64,000 nt of DNA from Aquabacterium sp. OR-4 (GTDB lineage: Bacteria > Pseudomonadota > Gammaproteobacteria > Burkholderiales > Burkholderiaceae_C): contig NZ_JAOCQD020000002.1 of assembly GCF_025290835.2 (NCBI RefSeq), positions 1,798,001-1,862,000 on the forward strand. The letters are read 5' to 3'. The notes beneath the pieces were generated by a model, which worked only from the letters and a program-made list of their open reading frames with translations, did not search any database and had not been told where the DNA came from. Positions 7,153-15,160 of this stretch are shown here, one piece after another. A program made the position numbers and the translations under genes. How positions within the stretch are numbered: the stretch's first letter is position 1; each line of letters opens with the position of its first letter.

Positions 7153-7600
7153 TCAGTGCGCCGTGCGCCGCCGAAGGGCCGCCACCAGCGGCGCGATGGC
7201 CGAGGGTGGAAACGGCGACACGCTGCTGAAGCTGATCTCGCGCAGCACGAAGCGCGGGGTGCCGTCTGCGTGCGCTGCGCCCTGCATGAAGTCGCAGTCC
7301 CACAGCAGGGCAACTGGTCGTGTGCCAGGCCGCCCTGTTCGCGCAGCATCGCATCGAGCCGGTCGCGGCGACGCCCGTCTTCGATGGGCTTGCACCCACC
7401 AGCACGGCCTGCACGCCGCGCCACGGCGCCGCCACCTCGTCGGCAAAGTCGTCGTGGCAGACGGCGGGCTCGGCATGCACACCCGCTGCGGCCAGGGCCT
7501 CGAAGAGCGCCGCGAAGCGGCTGGCGGCCGGATCGGACCGGCCGCGCGTTGCGCGGTCACCGGGGGTACGGCAGCGCGACCCTCGGTGCCGGCGTGGTCA
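7153..7600 (-). pseudogene. remnant of Cj0069-family protein gene
   Basis: Three minus-strand frames together reconstruct a damaged member of the Cj0069-like (ATP-grasp-type) family. One frame gives FAALFEALAAAGVHAEPAV then DDFADEV and a GVQAVLV segment. The next frame gives PIEDGRRRDRLDAMLREQG, the family's conserved PIEGGRDRSRLDALLRE element. The third gives LLWDCDFMQG and VLREISFSSVSPFPPSAI, matching the C-terminal end, and stops at 7153. At least two frameshifts separate the pieces, and the central part of the domain, normally more than 150 residues, is missing. No intact start was found. The family assignment is from memory of its motifs. Confidence 0.55.
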
Positions 7601-7659
7601 CTGGTCCACCCTCCGCGCCTCGCGCTGCGGGATTCGCTCTTGGAAGCGGCCCGGCGCGC

Positions 7660-8583
7660 TCATGGCGCTGACGCTGCCGCAGGCTTGTCGGCCAACGGCC
7701 GCCCTGCGGCCTGCCACGCGTCGATGCCGCCGCGCAGGTAGCGGGCGTCCAGCCCCGCGGCGCGCAGGCGCATTGCGGTCACCCGCCCGACCTCGTGGCC
7801 GTAGACGCAATAAACCACCAGCGCGCGGTCGGCCGGCAACTCGCCGGCCCAGCGGGCCACCGTCGACGGATCGCACCAGCGTGCCCCGGGCAGCATCGTG
7901 CCCGCCTGGTCGAACACCCCGGCCCGGCGCACATCGAGCAGCAGCGCATCGCCGATGTCGTCCTGCGTGGCGCCGAAGGCCTCGCTGGCCGCATGCACGG
8001 CCTGCTGGTAGCGCTCGTACACGGCGGCCCAGTTGATGTTGGCCATGAAGGCGTCGACATAGGCGCCCGCGGCCGCGCCGAAGTCCAGGTGGTAGGCGTG
8101 CTCGTACATGTCGAGCGCCAGGATGGGCACGCCGCCGGCCACCGCATGGGTGTGGTCGGCCGCCCACTGGTTGACCAGCGTGCCCTCGCGCGGCTGGTAG
8201 ACCAGCAGCACCCAGCCCGAGCCGCCGCCCAGGGCTCGGCCCATGGCGGTGAACTCGTCGCGCCACCGGGCCACGCTGCCGAAGTTGGCCTCGAGGGCCA
8301 GCGCCATGGCCGGCGTCAGCGTCACACTGTCGCCACCCAGGCTGCCGAAGTACAGCTCGTGCAGCAGCATCGAGTTGGTGGCGATCAATTCCTCGCGCTT
8401 CAGGCCATTGAGCTGGAAGCCAGGCGCGGCCGAAGGCGCCAAGGCCGCCAGCTCGGTGCGGATGGCGTTCAAGCGCTTCACCGCCCCGCCATAGTTGTTC
8501 TGGTGGTGGCTGGTGATCAGGCGGGGCGACAGCCCGTGCAGCGTTGCGGGCTCAAACGGCAGGTTCTGTGTGCGTGCATCCAT
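7660..8583 (-). CDS. Fe/Mn superoxide dismutase-rhodanese fusion (ChrC-like)
   Basis: A 307-residue protein in the chromate operon. Residues about 10-200 are an Fe/Mn superoxide dismutase: an N-terminal LITSHHQNNYGGAVKRLN, MLLHELYFGSLGG, GSGWVLLVYQP, and the metal-ligand region LDMYEHAYHLDFG. Residues about 205-300 are a rhodanese domain with the active-site loop VVYCVYGHEVGR (catalytic Cys) and YLRGGIDAWQAAGRPL. Superoxide dismutase-like ChrC proteins are known in chr operons, where they deal with oxidants produced during chromate reduction; fusion to a sulfurtransferase is less usual. The ATG at 8583 is chosen because a GAGCTC/AAGGAG-like site precedes it and it begins just 10 bases after the chrA stop. 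Confidence 0.85.
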   Translation of the reverse strand: MDARTQNLPFEPATLHGLSPRLITSHHQNNYGGAVKRLNAIRTELAALAPSAAPGFQLNGLKREELIATNSMLLHELYFGSLGGDSVTLTPAMALALEANFGSVARWRDEFTAMGRALGGGSGWVLLVYQPREGTLVNQWAADHTHAVAGGVPILALDMYEHAYHLDFGAAAGAYVDAFMANINWAAVYERYQQAVHAASEAFGATQDDIGDALLLDVRRAGVFDQAGTMLPGARWCDPSTVARWAGELPADRALVVYCVYGHEVGRVTAMRLRAAGLDARYLRGGIDAWQAAGRPLADKPAAASAP

Positions 8584-8593
8584 GCGAGCTCCT

Positions 8594-10003
8594 TCAGCGG
8601 ACCAGGGGAACGAGCCAGTGCGCCGCCAGGCCGATGGCCGCGCAGGCCCCCAGCAGCGGCAGCACACCCAGCTTGAAACGAAACAGCGCCAGGGCGGCCC
8701 CGGCGCAGATCAGCGCCGACAGACCATCGAAGCGCCCGCTGAAACCCTGCGGCCACAGCACGTGGTAGCCGAAGAACATCGCCAGGTTCAGGATCACGCC
8801 GACCACCGCCGCGGTGATGGCCGACAGTGGCGCCGTGAAGCCGAGCTTGCCGTGCGTGGCCTCGACCACCGGGCCACCGGCCAGGATGAAGACGAAGGAC
8901 GGCAGGAAGGTGAACAAGGTGACCACGGCCGCGGCCAGCGCGCCGCCCAGGAACAGCGCGTCGGGCCCCAACACCTGCTTCAGCCAGCCCCCCACAAAGC
9001 CGACGAAGGCCACCACCATGATCAGCGGGCCGGGCGTGGTCTCGCCCAGGGCCAGGCCGTCGATCATCTGCGGGCCGCTGAGCCATTGGTGGGTGTCCAC
9101 CGCGCCCTGGTACACATAGGGCAGCACGGCATAGGCGCCGCCAAAGGTCAGCAGCGCGGCCTTGGTGAAAAACCAGCCCATCTGGGTGAGCGTGCCCTGC
9201 AGGCCATACAGCGCTACCAGCCCCGCCATCGCCAGCGCCCACAGCCCCAGGCCGACCCCCAGCACCCGGGCCAGGTGGCGGCGCGAGAAGCGGGCGTGGG
9301 CCGGCGTGGGCGTGTGGTCGTCGATCAGCGCCGGCCCGTAGCTGGCCTTGGCGCTGCCATGCCCGCCGCCCAGCGCAAACACCTGCGGCCAGCGCCGCGC
9401 CCCGAAGTGGCCGATCAGGCCCGCCGCCAGCACGATGGCCGGGAACGGCGTGTCGAAGGCGAAGATGGCGATGAACGAGGCGGCGGCGATGCACCACATC
9501 CAGCGGTTCTTCAGCGCCCGCGTGCCGATGCGGTGGGCGGCGTGCAGCACCAGCGCCGTCACCGCCGGTTTCAAGCCAAAGAAGATGCCGGCCACCAGCG
9601 GCACGTTGCCGAAGCGCAGGTAGATCCAGCTCAGGCCGATGAGGATGAACAGCGAGGGCAGCACGAACAGCGCGCCGGCCACCAGGCCGCCTGAAGCGCG
9701 GTGCATCAGCCAGCCGATGTAGGTGGCGAGCTGCTGGGCCTCGGGCCCGGGCAGCAGCATGCAGTAGTTCAGCGCATGCAGAAACCGCTGCTCGCTGATC
9801 CAGCGCCGGCGCTCGACCAGCTCGGTGTGCATGATCGCGATCTGGCCGGCCGGCCCGCCAAAGCTGATGAAGCCGAGCTTGAGCCAGAAGCGCAAGGCCT
9901 CGGCAAAGCCCACGGCGGCGGGCGGCTGCGCAGCAGGATCGCCGGGCGCGGTGGCCGGCGTGCTGGCCGGTTGAGAGGTGTCGGCGCGGGGGCTCATGGT
10001 CAT
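8594..10003 (-). CDS. chrA: chromate transporter ChrA
   Basis: A 469-residue inner-membrane protein of the CHR family, which exports chromate in exchange for protons. It shows the two homologous halves of long-chain ChrA: an N-terminal FWLKLGFISFGGPAGQIAIMHTELVERRRW with LLPGPEAQQLATYIGW, and a C-terminal FFTKAALLTFGGAYAVLPYVYQGAVD with LALGETTPGPLIMVVAFVG. The FGGPAGQ and TPGPL motifs are family signatures. Ten or more hydrophobic segments are visible, with a long cytoplasmic loop around residues 230-270. The ATG at 10003 overlaps the chrB stop (ATGA), so the two are coupled; an internal ATG two codons on is an alternative start. Confidence 0.92.
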   Translation of the reverse strand: MTMSPRADTSQPASTPATAPGDPAAQPPAAVGFAEALRFWLKLGFISFGGPAGQIAIMHTELVERRRWISEQRFLHALNYCMLLPGPEAQQLATYIGWLMHRASGGLVAGALFVLPSLFILIGLSWIYLRFGNVPLVAGIFFGLKPAVTALVLHAAHRIGTRALKNRWMWCIAAASFIAIFAFDTPFPAIVLAAGLIGHFGARRWPQVFALGGGHGSAKASYGPALIDDHTPTPAHARFSRRHLARVLGVGLGLWALAMAGLVALYGLQGTLTQMGWFFTKAALLTFGGAYAVLPYVYQGAVDTHQWLSGPQMIDGLALGETTPGPLIMVVAFVGFVGGWLKQVLGPDALFLGGALAAAVVTLFTFLPSFVFILAGGPVVEATHGKLGFTAPLSAITAAVVGVILNLAMFFGYHVLWPQGFSGRFDGLSALICAGAALALFRFKLGVLPLLGACAAIGLAAHWLVPLVR

Positions 10004-10944
10004 GCCGGGGTGGCCGGGGCGGCATGCAGCGCGTCGAACACCGTCGCGGCCGCCAGGCACAGTTGATCGTCGTCGGCATGCACCTCGCGCAGGCCGGCCA
10101 GCACGGCTTCCAGGCCGGCGGCTTCGGGTACCGGGATGCCGCCAGCGTCCAGGAAGTGCACGGCGCGGGCAATGCGCTGCAGGCGGGCGTCGGCCCCCAG
10201 CCCGAAGGCCACCACCAGCACCTCGAAGCTGACCCGCGCGCCCACGTGCGTGAAGCGCGCGCCGTCGTAGTCGAAGCCCAGCGCGCCGCGCGGTGCGGGC
10301 GTGGTGCCCGCCGGATCGGCCAGCCAGAGGAACTGGGCCGCGGGGTCGATGAAGCGGCGGATCAACCAGGCGCAGGCCAGGCGGTCGACCCAGGGCCGTG
10401 CCCGGGTGGCCCAGCGTTTGCCCTGAAATTTGCGCGCATCCAGCCGCGCAATGCCGTGCGGCGCCTTGGCCACGGGCTCACCGCGCGAGAAACGTGCGTC
10501 GAGCGCCTGGCGCAATGCCGCCAGTTCGGCAGTCGCCTGCTCGGCGGCGGCGCCGGGGTAGTAGTCGATGCGCTGCAGCGCCTGCAAGGCCTCGGCCGTG
10601 CCGCGCCAGCGCCGCCGGGCCTCGGCCTCTTCCAGCGTGGGCAAGGCGTCGAGCAGCGCATGCGCTTGCGTGTGCCAGTGGCCGTAGGCCTCGCTGCGGT
10701 CAAACAGCGCCAGCACCTCGGCGCGGCGGGTCTCGTCGCGGGCAGACAGGTCCAGCACGCTGGCCTGCCCCCCGTGGGCCAACACCTCGGCCACCAGAGG
10801 GTCGAACAGTGCCGCCTGCGCTTCGGGCAGCACATAGACGCCGTCACGCAGCGCGCCACAGCCCAGCGTCTTCAGCGCGCGCCAGATTCTCAGCCGCACG
10901 GCATTGGGCTGGGTCGGAAGCGTCAGGCAGAGCATGCACCACAT
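10000..10944 (-). CDS. chrB: chromate resistance regulator ChrB
   Basis: A 314-residue ChrB protein, the usual first gene of chr operons, where it acts as a chromate-responsive regulator. The N-terminal half (AVRLRIWRALKTLGCGALRDGVYVLP...) resembles a winged-helix DNA-binding region, and the C-terminal Chrome_Resist domain contains RARPWVDRLACAWLIRRFIDPAAQFLW, LGFDYDGARFTHVG and LDAGGIPVPEAAGL. The ATG at 10944 lies 22 bases downstream of a 22-bp palindrome that is the likely binding site. It is co-transcribed with chrA and the SOD-rhodanese gene. Confidence 0.9.
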   Translation of the reverse strand: MWCMLCLTLPTQPNAVRLRIWRALKTLGCGALRDGVYVLPEAQAALFDPLVAEVLAHGGQASVLDLSARDETRRAEVLALFDRSEAYGHWHTQAHALLDALPTLEEAEARRRWRGTAEALQALQRIDYYPGAAAEQATAELAALRQALDARFSRGEPVAKAPHGIARLDARKFQGKRWATRARPWVDRLACAWLIRRFIDPAAQFLWLADPAGTTPAPRGALGFDYDGARFTHVGARVSFEVLVVAFGLGADARLQRIARAVHFLDAGGIPVPEAAGLEAVLAGLREVHADDDQLCLAAATVFDALHAAPATPA

Positions 10945-10965
10945 GCCTGAAGCATACGCTACTCA

Positions 10966-10987
10966 TTGAGAAATAGATATTTCTCAA
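10966..10987. promoter_or_regulatory. palindromic operator of chr operon
   Basis: TTGAGAAATA (10966-10975) and TATTTCTCAA (10978-10987) form a perfect 10-bp inverted repeat around a central GA. It sits 22 bases upstream of the chrB start and is strikingly AT-rich for this 70% GC region. Position fits a ChrB-controlled operator overlapping the promoter. Confidence 0.65.
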
Positions 10988-11037
10988 ATCAGGCCAAGTC
11001 GGGCGCGCAGGCAGTGGCCGCCGCCACCGCCCGCGCG

Positions 11038-11072
11038 GTCGCCCGCGCCGTCGCCCGCGCCGTCGCCCGGCC
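11038..11072. repeat. 12-bp tandem repeat
   Basis: Three copies of GTCGCCCGCGCC (the third diverged after the eighth base) lie end to end immediately after the stop codon of the molybdenum hydroxylase gene. A function is not evident; similar 12-bp arrays recur elsewhere in the window. Confidence 0.7.
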
Positions 11073-13361
11073 TCAGGCCGTCGCGAAGGGCAGCTGCCGC
11101 GGCGCCTGGCCGGTGAGTGCGGCGATGGCGTTGGCCAAGGCCGGGGCCAGCGGCGGCAGGCCGGGCTCGCCCATGCCGGTGGGCGGATCGGCGCTGGGCA
11201 CCACGTGCACCGCCACCTGCGGCATGGCGCTGATGCGCGGGAGCTGGAAGTTGTGGAAGTTGCCCTGCTCCACCACACCGTCCTTCAGCGTCACCGCATG
11301 GCCGGGCAGGCACATCGCCAGGCCCATCAGCGCCGCGCCCTGCACCTGGGCTTCAACGGTGCGGGGGTTGACCACCAGGTTGCAGTGCACGCCGGCCGTC
11401 ACCGCATGCAGCACCGGCTGGCCGTCCTTCAGCGAGGCCTCGACGACATAGGCCACCACGGTCTCGAACGACTCGTGCACCGCCACGCCCCAGGCGCGGC
11501 CGGCCGGCAGCTTGCGCTGGCCGTAGCCGCTCTGGTCGACCGCCAGCTTCAGCGCGTCGCGGTGGCGCGGGTGCTTGCTGCCAAACTGGGCCAGGCGGTA
11601 GGCCACCGGGTCCTGCCGGGTGCGGCGGGCGATCTCGTCGATCAGCGTCTCCATCACATAGGCGGTGTGGGTGCTGCCCACGCTGCGCCACCACAGCACC
11701 GGCACATTGAGCTGCGGGTGGTGCACGGTCAGGCGCATCGGGATGTCATAGGGCTCGCGCATGCCTTCCACGGCGGTGCCGTCGATGCCGTTCTTGACCA
11801 GCATCGGCTCGAAGAACGTGCCCTTCAGGATCGACTGCCCGACCAGCGCATGGTCCCAGGCCAGCACCTTGCCTTGCGCGTCGAAGCCGATGCGCGCGCG
11901 GTGCAGGTGCATCGGGCGGTAGTAGCCGCCGGCGATGTCGTCCTCGCGGCTCCACAGCGTGCGCACCGGCGCCTGCAGCCCGGCGGCTCGCGCCGCCTGG
12001 GCGATGTGGCAGGCCTCGACCACGTACTCGCTGCTCGGGATGGCACGCCGGCCGAAGCCACCGCCCGCCATCTGCACATGCACCTGCACCTGCTCGGGCT
12101 TGAGGCCCAGCGCCTTCGACGCGGCCAGGCCATCCAGCCCCGGCATCTGCGTGCCCACCCACAGCTGCGCGCCCTCGGCGCCCAGCTGCACGGTGCAGTT
12201 CAGCGGCTCCATCGGCGCATGGGCCAGGTACGGAAACACGAACTCGGCGTCGATGGTGTGGGCGGCGCCGGCCAGCGGGCCCATGTCGGCGTCGAAGTGG
12301 CGCAGCCCCGCGCCGGGCTTGGCGGCCAGCGCACGGTAGTCGGCCAGCTGGCGGGTGCTGTCCACCTTCTCCAGGCCGGCGGTGGCCCAGTCGATCTTCA
12401 GCGCGGCGCGCGCCTGCTGCGCCGGCCAGTAGCCGTCGGCGATCACCGCCACGCCCTCGGCGCCACGGTCCAGCGGCACGCGCAGCACCGCCTTCACGCC
12501 CTTGATCTGGCGCGCGGCGCTGTCGTCGAGCCTGGCCACCTTGGCGCCAAACACCGGCGGCCGCGCCACCACCGCGGTGAGCTGGCCGGGCAGGCGCATG
12601 TCGATGCCGAAGGCCTGCTGGCCGCTGCTCTTGGCGCGTGCATCCAGGCGCGTGGTGGGCTGGCCGATCAGGCGGAACTGCCGGGGGTCTTTCAGCACCA
12701 CGCTGGCCGGCACCGGCTGGCGCGCGGCATCGGCGGCCAGCTCGCCAAAGCCGGCCCGGCGGCCGTCGCGTGCGATCACCACGCCGGCCTCGGTGCGCAG
12801 CGTGGTGGCCTCGACCTGCCAGCGCTGGGCCGCGGCGGCCAGCAGCATGGCGCGCGCCCGGGCGCCCAGCTCGCGGTACTGCTGGAAGCTGTGCTTGATG
12901 GCGGTGGAACCGCCGGTGAGGTGCATGCCGAAGCGCGGGTCGGCGTAGGCCGGGTGGTTGCTGCCGTGGCGGGCGCGCACGCGGGCCCAGTCGGCGTCCA
13001 GCTCCTCGGCCAGCACCATCGGCAGCGCGGTGAGCACGCCCTGGCCGAAATCGAGCCGGTTGATGGTGACCGTGACCGTGCCGTCGGCATCGATCTGCAC
13101 AAAGGCCGACGGCTGCTCACCGGGCTTGAGCCCGGCCGGCGCGGCACTGCCCTGGGCCTGCGCATCGGCCGGCGCCAGCAGCGGCAGCACGCCCAGCGCC
13201 AGGCCGGTGCCGCCGGCCAGTTTCAGAAAGCTGCGGCGCGGCAGCGGCGGCAGCACGGCCTGTGCCGCGGCCTCGGCCGGCTGGGCGCGGCGGCGCAGGC
13301 CGGCCGGCAGCTCGGCCAGCAAGGCCTCGGGCAAAAGCTCGAATCGGGCGGTGGGAATCAT
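11073..13361 (-). CDS. iorB: molybdenum hydroxylase large subunit (IorB-like)
   Basis: A 762-residue large subunit of the isoquinoline 1-oxidoreductase type in the xanthine dehydrogenase superfamily. It begins with a twin-arginine signal (RRSFLKLAGGTGLALGVLPLL), so the enzyme is exported folded with its molybdenum cofactor. Family motifs include INRLDFGQGVLTALPMVLAEEL, the FGIDMRLPGQLTAVVARPP domain start, VQMAGGGFGRR, and MGEPGLPPLAPALANAIAALTG with the catalytic Glu at the C-terminus. Fifteen bases upstream lies the [2Fe-2S] subunit gene; together they form the periplasmic hydroxylase, whose natural substrate (N-heterocycle or aldehyde) cannot be told from sequence. The ATG at 13361 is chosen for its position just after the small subunit and a GAGGAG site. 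Confidence 0.88.
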   Translation of the reverse strand: MIPTARFELLPEALLAELPAGLRRRAQPAEAAAQAVLPPLPRRSFLKLAGGTGLALGVLPLLAPADAQAQGSAAPAGLKPGEQPSAFVQIDADGTVTVTINRLDFGQGVLTALPMVLAEELDADWARVRARHGSNHPAYADPRFGMHLTGGSTAIKHSFQQYRELGARARAMLLAAAAQRWQVEATTLRTEAGVVIARDGRRAGFGELAADAARQPVPASVVLKDPRQFRLIGQPTTRLDARAKSSGQQAFGIDMRLPGQLTAVVARPPVFGAKVARLDDSAARQIKGVKAVLRVPLDRGAEGVAVIADGYWPAQQARAALKIDWATAGLEKVDSTRQLADYRALAAKPGAGLRHFDADMGPLAGAAHTIDAEFVFPYLAHAPMEPLNCTVQLGAEGAQLWVGTQMPGLDGLAASKALGLKPEQVQVHVQMAGGGFGRRAIPSSEYVVEACHIAQAARAAGLQAPVRTLWSREDDIAGGYYRPMHLHRARIGFDAQGKVLAWDHALVGQSILKGTFFEPMLVKNGIDGTAVEGMREPYDIPMRLTVHHPQLNVPVLWWRSVGSTHTAYVMETLIDEIARRTRQDPVAYRLAQFGSKHPRHRDALKLAVDQSGYGQRKLPAGRAWGVAVHESFETVVAYVVEASLKDGQPVLHAVTAGVHCNLVVNPRTVEAQVQGAALMGLAMCLPGHAVTLKDGVVEQGNFHNFQLPRISAMPQVAVHVVPSADPPTGMGEPGLPPLAPALANAIAALTGQAPRQLPFATA

Positions 13362-13375
13362 GGTCGCGGCTCCTC

Positions 13376-13849
13376 TCAGGCCAGCGCGCGGGCGGCGTCG
13401 GCCACCGCGGCGCGGATGCGTGCATAGGTGCCGCAGCGGCACAGGTTGCCGGCCATCGCGGCGTCGATCTCGTCGGCGCTGGGCTGGCGGCCCTTGGGCA
13501 GCGACTTCAAGAACGCGGTGGCGCTCATGATCTGGCCACTCTGGCAGTAACCGCACTGGGCCACGTCGTGTTTCACCCAGGCGGCATGCACGGCCTGGCC
13601 CACGCGATCGTCACCGGCGGTGATGGCCTCGATGGTGGTGATGGGCTGGCCGGCGGCGGCCGAGATCGGCGTCACGCAGGAGCGGATGGCCTGGCCGCCC
13701 AGGTGCACGGTGCAGGCGCCGCACTGCGCCGCGCCGCAGCCGAACTTGGTGCCCGCAAGGCCCAGCGTGTCACGCAGGGCCCACAGGATGGGCGTGGCGG
13801 GGTCGATGTCGACCGAGTGGGCTCGGCCGTTGACGTTCAAGGGGGTCAT
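13376..13849 (-). CDS. iorA: molybdenum hydroxylase [2Fe-2S] subunit (IorA-like)
   Basis: A 157-residue iron-sulfur subunit. It has the plant-ferredoxin-type cluster motif CGAAQCGACTVHLGG and a later single-Cys (SCVTPI), then the second cluster motif CGYCQSGQIMSATAFL and CRCGTYARIRAAV typical of molybdenum hydroxylase small subunits. It passes electrons from the molybdenum centre. No signal peptide is present, in line with hitchhiker export through the Tat signal of the large subunit. The start ATG 13849 follows a divergent intergenic region shared with an AraC regulator. A much longer frame runs through but is an artefact of high GC. Confidence 0.9.
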   Translation of the reverse strand: MTPLNVNGRAHSVDIDPATPILWALRDTLGLAGTKFGCGAAQCGACTVHLGGQAIRSCVTPISAAAGQPITTIEAITAGDDRVGQAVHAAWVKHDVAQCGYCQSGQIMSATAFLKSLPKGRQPSADEIDAAMAGNLCRCGTYARIRAAVADAARALA

Positions 13850-13855
13850 GGCAGA

Positions 13856-14002
13856 TTTCGGGCAAGCTGGCGAACGATCGGCCCGCAGCGCCAGGGCGCC
13901 GGCGGGGCTGGTGGGCAGTGTCGCCACGCCGCGCCGGTGCGGCTGGCCGAAAACTGCGTGTTCCTTGCCTGATGCTCTGGCACACCACGGTTTCGGGCAA
14001 GC
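13856..14002. promoter_or_regulatory. paired direct repeat between iorA and araC-type gene
   Basis: The 12-mer TTTCGGGCAAGC occurs twice in the same orientation, at 13856-13867 (7 bases before the iorA start) and at 13991-14002 (27 bases before the regulator start), 135 bases apart. An inverted half-site CCTTGCC lies between them (13963-13969). Direct repeats flanking a divergent promoter are the usual binding arrangement of AraC-family proteins and would allow looping. Confidence 0.5.
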
Positions 14003-14029
14003 CGTACTAGCATCGGCCCATGACTTCGC

Positions 14030-14989
14030 GTGCCGCCCCCCGCCCCCGGCCCGGGCCACCCGCCCGGCCCCGCCGCCGATGCGCTGGCCGCGCTGCGCGC
14101 GCGTCTGGCGCACGCGCTGCAGCAGGCCTCGCCTGCGCAGGGGCTGGTGCCCCACCCGCAGCTGGCCGGGCTGATGCTGTTCACCACCGAGCAGCCCGGC
14201 GGCCTGCTGTGCGGCATCTACGAGCCCAGCGTGGCCGTCATCGTGCAGGGCCGCAAGCGCGTGATGCTGGGCGACGAGACGCTCGAGTACGACGCCTCGC
14301 GCTACCTGCTGTCGACCATGGATCTGCCGGCCACCTCGGCCATCCTCGAGGCCACGCCGGCGCGGCCCTATGTCTCGCTGGCCCTGCGGCTGGATCTGCG
14401 CGAGATGGCGGCGCTGATGGTGGAAGGCGCGCCCGTCACCGGCGCGCCGGTGGCGGGCCGCGAGGGCCGGGAGGGCCGAGCCATGGCCACAGGCCGCACC
14501 GATGCGGCACTGCTCGACGCCTTCTGCCGCCTGCTCGAGCTGCCGCAGCGGCCCGAGGCCATGCCCCTGCTCGAGCCGCTGGTGCGGCGCGAGATCCACA
14601 TCCTGCTGCTCACCGGCGAGCAGGGCTGGCGCCTGCGCCAGCTGGTGCACAGCGGCGCGCAGACGCACCCGGTGGCGCGCGCGGTGCAGGTGCTGCGCGA
14701 GCGCTTCCACGAACCGCTGCGCATCGACGACCTGGCGCGCGAGGCGCGCATGAGCGTGTCCACCTTTCACCACCACTTCAAGGCGCTCACCGCGATGAGC
14801 CCGCTGCAGTACCAGAAGCAGCTGCGCCTGACCGAGGCCCGCCGCCTGATGCTGGCCGACAAGGTGGAGGCCGCCACCGCCGCGTACCGCGTGGGTTACG
14901 AAAGTCCCTCGCAGTTCAGCCGCGAGTACAGCCGCCTGTTCGGCGCCCCGCCGATGCGCGACATCGCCGAGCTGCGCGCGTCAGCTTGA
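14030..14989 (+). CDS. AraC-family regulator, AraC_N type
   Basis: A 319-residue regulator. The N-terminal half matches the AraC_N (YqhC-like) sensor domain: LMLFTTEQPGGLLCGIYEPSVAVIVQGRKRVMLGDETLEYDASRYLLSTMDLPA. The C-terminal 100 residues contain the two AraC helix-turn-helices: LRIDDLAREARMSVSTFHHHFKALT and VGYESPSQFSREYSRLFG. The start is uncertain: the frame begins at GTG 14030, while an ATG at 14020 is in another frame separated by C-runs, so a sequencing indel or a true GTG start are both possible. It is divergent from iorA and probably regulates that operon. Related proteins respond to aldehydes. Confidence 0.88.
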   Translation: MPPPAPGPGHPPGPAADALAALRARLAHALQQASPAQGLVPHPQLAGLMLFTTEQPGGLLCGIYEPSVAVIVQGRKRVMLGDETLEYDASRYLLSTMDLPATSAILEATPARPYVSLALRLDLREMAALMVEGAPVTGAPVAGREGREGRAMATGRTDAALLDAFCRLLELPQRPEAMPLLEPLVRREIHILLLTGEQGWRLRQLVHSGAQTHPVARAVQVLRERFHEPLRIDDLAREARMSVSTFHHHFKALTAMSPLQYQKQLRLTEARRLMLADKVEAATAAYRVGYESPSQFSREYSRLFGAPPMRDIAELRASA

Positions 14990-14993
14990 ACGG

Positions 14994-15112
14994 GCCCCCA
15001 CGTCGCTGCGCTCCTGCCCCCCGAGGGGGCGCTCAGTCCCTTGGGGCGGCCCGGCGGGACTGAACCGGCCCCCACGCCGCTGCGCCCCGTCCCCCGAGGG
15101 CGCGCTCAGGGC
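14994..15112. repeat. tandem palindromic intergenic repeat
   Basis: A GC-rich element beginning GCCCCCACGTCGCTGCGC and containing CCCCCCGAGGGGGCGC occurs at 14994 and again, partly, 74 bases later at 15068. Both copies can form CCCCC/GGGGG hairpins. It fills the space between the AraC gene and the next gene and is related in style to the palindromic repeats at 34315, 59602 and 60538. Confidence 0.6.
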
Positions 15113-15120
15113 CACCCCGC

Positions 15121-15126
15121 TAGAAT
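15121..15126 (+). promoter_or_regulatory. -10 box TAGAAT
   Basis: TAGAAT followed by CGCGCCC is found here and, identically, at 17400-17405 before hemA. Start of transcription would be near 15133, giving a leader of about 28 bases before the ATG at 15161. No good -35 hexamer is visible. Confidence 0.4.
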
Positions 15127-15160
15127 CGCGCCCTTCCTCCACAGCCCCTGGCTCTACACC

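Noticed and set aside
7320..8036. Plus-strand frame across the Cj0069 remnant and SOD gene
   Set aside because: Low-complexity Arg/Ala/Pro translation opposite clear SOD-rhodanese motifs.
8495..9694. 399-codon plus-strand frame rich in Gln, Arg, His
   Set aside because: Antisense of chrA with composition typical of GC-rich shadows and no recognisable domain.
11205..13427. 740-codon plus-strand frame
   Set aside because: Antisense of iorB; His/Gln/Arg-rich without domain features.
14020..15063. 347-codon plus-strand frame over the AraC gene
   Set aside because: Arg/Pro/Ala-rich shadow; the AraC domains are in the frame beginning at 14030.
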